In this document: in pieces, positions 61,261 to 64,000 of the stretch
How positions within the stretch are numbered: position 1 is the stretch's first letter
Layout: each line of letters begins with the position of its first letter
Assembly: GCA_013399855.1 (NCBI GenBank)
Contig: VXAY01006939.1
Location: forward strand, 62,001 to 126,000
Direction of reading: 5' to 3'
Source: Oxyruncus cristatus
Taxonomy: Eukaryota; Chordata; Aves; Passeriformes; Cotingidae
DNA length: 64,000 nucleotides
Position numbers and translations under genes: made by a program
Notes under the pieces: generated by a model
Told to the model about the DNA's origin: nothing
Databases searched by the model: none
The model's input: only the letters and a program-made list of their open reading frames with translations

Positions 61261-62120
61261 TAATGTACATGTTTTCTTTAAGCATTTGCTTACATTGCTG
61301 TTTTCTTTTGTAGTACTAGCTTCAAGGGTCATACATAAGAAGCAACTATTAAAGAGAACAAAAAGAGTAAAGATGAAAATTATGGTAATAAAAATTGTTG
61401 GCACGGAAATAACTCGCTTTCAAATTAATTTGTACTTAAAAATTATATCTTGCTGAATTGAGGATTTAAGTTAACCGAAACCAAAATCTTTGAAACATAA
61501 TTCCTTATGACCTCAGGCTAAAAGTCCCACTGAACAGCAAGCAGGAAAATTTTGCTCAACTGAAGATAACTAAATTACTCATAAATTTACTGAGAGAGAG
61601 AAAAAGCACATTTGTCCCCTTGAAGAGGGAAACCTTCACAATTCCAAATGAGTGTTATTTCCTAACACAACACGCTTAAGGAACTCAACAGAGGTTGAGG
61701 AAGACACAGACAGAGGCAAAACACTTTTCACTGCAGCCTGAAGATCATTAAATTAACCAATTAATTAAATGAATCCAAGAATTAATCTCTGACCTGTGTT
61801 TCCATTTCCATTCTGACCTATGTGCTTCATCCAATAGGGGATAACAGCATGAACTCTTCATGTAGCTAGTGGACACATGAAGATGACCAAAATTAAAGCC
61901 CTCTTTTCATTACCATTTTTTCATTATATTTATAGGTATAGTCTAAAAGCACTTGGGACAGGTGGGGGAAAATAAGTCTCTTCTTATACTGCCAACATTT
62001 CCAAGGGTTGCATGCTGATTTATTTTTTACAAGCTTCTCTCCAGAGAAAATATTAGAAGATTATCTTCCTCAAGTGCACAATACCATGAAATTTTCAGGA
62101 GGATTGTTCTGTCTTTTGCA
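61261..62120. other. Non-coding AT-rich DNA
   Basis: Nothing recognised. Confidence 0.6.
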
Positions 62121-62153
62121 GGGTTTTGTTTTGTTTTGTTTTGTTTTTTTTTT
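62121..62153 (+). repeat. (TTTTG)n and T run
   Basis: Four to five TTTTG units followed by an 11-base T run. It supplies the phenylalanine-rich part of a chance 63-codon frame (62008-62199). Confidence 0.9.
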
Positions 62154-64000
62154 CAGAATGAAAAAACAATTTGATCCTATTTTTAATAGCATTTCATAGC
62201 ACTGTAAAGCTCTGTCAGTCAGTTATAATGGAAACTATTAGGATGCCAAATGGAGGATTATCTTGTCTTGATTATGATCTCTGCAAGCATCATGAGTAAA
62301 GGAAACTTATAAAACTAAAGTTCCTCCTTTCTTTCAAGGACCTCAGTGTCATTTAGAAAGGAAAATAAAACAAAAGAATAGTTTTGAAAGACAATTTTAC
62401 ATTTAGGTCATAACTGATGTAAGTTTGCTACTAGAAATGAAATTTTATGTTATATAACACAACATTCCACAAGCTTTATATGAACAACCCAATTATTTAC
62501 AAAAGCAAGAGAGCACATGAAGCCTGCATTTTTTTAAGCTAATGCATTTAGTTTATTGTAATCTGAAAGCATCTGGAGGGAGCACTTTTGCATTATAGGA
62601 AATTTATTCTAGATTCATTGGGATTGCAAAAAGCTTTATGCTCTTTATAAATATTTAGCTCTTGACAGTGATTACTGGCCTTTATCTAATGTGCTTTGAG
62701 GACACAAGATTCTGAAGTACATGTATAGTGCTGGAATACAGGTGGTTGAAAAATTAAAAACAGTGCACTACTTGTATTTTGTTCCAGTCACCAAAAAAAA
62801 TATAAACATGTAGCCATGGTGCAGTATTACAGTCTTACAAGTAAACAATTTTCATTTTCTTCAAATCAGAAAGAGAATTAAAATGTTACAATTAGTAAAA
62901 CAAGGAAACGATCGCGATGAGTGCCTTCTGTGATGCATTTTTTTCTTTTTGTCAACCGTTCCAAGCAAGCACAACTTCTAATACTTTGATATAGCACCTA
63001 ACAGCAAGACTTGGTCTGAAATGAAATTTTCCTATAACACTCTAGCACAAATAACCAGTGTTACGCATTAAGAGTGTTCTAAAAGTGCAACTTTTCAGTT
63101 GGTAATTATAAAAACAAATAAAGAGTTGTGGCAACTTGCTGAGATTCTTGCAAGATGAAAATATCCTTGCAAATGAATTTAGGGCAATTACATTTGAATC
63201 AAAGAGGAGGGTCTGCACTTGTTAATATTTTTTGACTTATTTTATATAAAAACCCATGCTAAGGTACAGAAATGTTTTAAATTATAGGTTCTTATAGATA
63301 GCAGTTTTCAAACTCACAAGAAATGTTTAAGTTAATGTCTTTCCTATGTAACTACAGCAGTATAGTTATTCTGTATAACAATTCTAAAGTTAGTAATACA
63401 AGGGTACAAGAAAACTGAAGAAAAGTTAGAATTTCACTTCACTTGACTGAACTTTGTATTAATTTTGCAGACCAGAACATCATGATATGAAATAATGCAA
63501 AATTTGTGCAGTTAAAAACAGTGAATATATTCTACATAAATATCATGTTAGTGGAAAATATTCTTAAACATTATATTGAAGGAGGTAAAAAAATGTGAAA
63601 GTCTCTACTATTAAGAAAGTGTCTTTCAGCAGACTAGAACAGATTTTAAGCATTTACTTCAGCTACTGCCTGCAGTCATAACTGAAGTATACAGGTATTC
63701 AGTGTAAAATTTTTTAAAATTCCTGTGTAGATTAACTAAGCATCAAATGTCATAGTCTGGGAAAAAGGCCAAAAAGATTTTACTTCCTACAGGAACAATT
63801 CTGGCATCCAAATTCTGAGGCAAATACAGCAAGATTATGCAATTCCTGTATAATTAATGAGATATATCTCCAAGTCTTTATGCACAGAAATGTGGAGGAA
63901 CTGAAGAATAACTCAAGAAACAAAATATGAGAAACAATAGGCAGTTTAGAAATCCTTAACAGTCTAGGAGTGAATAGCACCCTGTGTTACTGATCATATT
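62154..64000. other. Non-coding AT-rich DNA to the window end
   Basis: No gene recognised. A small CpG-bearing word, ACGATCGCGATG near 62907-62918, is unusual in this CpG-poor DNA. The minus-strand frame 63780-63980 has no known similarity. Confidence 0.6.

Noticed and set aside
1..64000. CRISPR arrays, operons, bacterial signals or tRNA/rRNA genes
   Set aside because: The sequence is vertebrate nuclear DNA by its repeats. No spaced direct-repeat array or RNA gene structure was seen.

Overview
The window looks like non-coding nuclear DNA from a bird. Five clear pieces of evidence support this: three well-preserved CR1 LINE fragments, one ending in the tandem ATTCTATG-type tail; an LTR of the avian type bounded by TGCCATGG and CCCAGCA; and another avian-type LTR-like repeat ending in a GTAAATTAAATT polyadenylation region. 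The rest is AT-rich, with short open frames, many A-rich or T-rich low-complexity tracts and a few microsatellites. I recognise no host protein-coding exon, rRNA, tRNA or other RNA gene on either strand. The window is best read as a gene desert or the inside of a very large intron. The species cannot be fixed from the sequence; the repeat set suits Neoaves.

Layout. 1-9190: mostly unique AT-rich DNA, interrupted by a pyrimidine tract that contains a 59-base assembly gap (1525-1583), possible MIR-like fossils, and a perfect 12-bp inverted repeat at 7511-7543. 9190-11282: a retroviral repeat cluster. It holds the 3' end of an endogenous retrovirus (internal remnant, polypurine tract, LTR) and, about 490 bases on, an LTR-like repeat of a different type. 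11283-16500: AT-rich DNA with two 17-bp tandem duplications and a probable LTR at about 15245-15912. 16530-16983: a 5'-truncated CR1 (+) that keeps the last ~114 codons of its ORF2. 16984-24527: AT-rich, featureless apart from low-complexity tracts and a 9-bp inverted repeat. 24528-30420: the LINE-rich part, with CR1 (-), CR1 (+), a three-copy ~31-bp tandem repeat and an ancient CR1 (+).

30421-46900: a long stretch almost free of recognisable repeats, with two GGAA microsatellites and several inverted repeats. 46905-50322: an ancient CR1 (-), a possible LTR end and a CR1 (+) 3' end. 53279-53845: a solo LTR on the minus strand. 53846-64000: AT-rich DNA with A/C-rich tracts and a suspicious homopolymer region at 60184-60314, which holds a single N and a near-duplicated flank.

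No genes here work together. The coding potential is limited to dead reverse-transcriptase tails of CR1 elements and heavily broken retroviral sequence. I found no convincing new biological system. The most useful leads are the inverted repeats, the tandem duplications, the retroviral cluster and the likely assembly defects.
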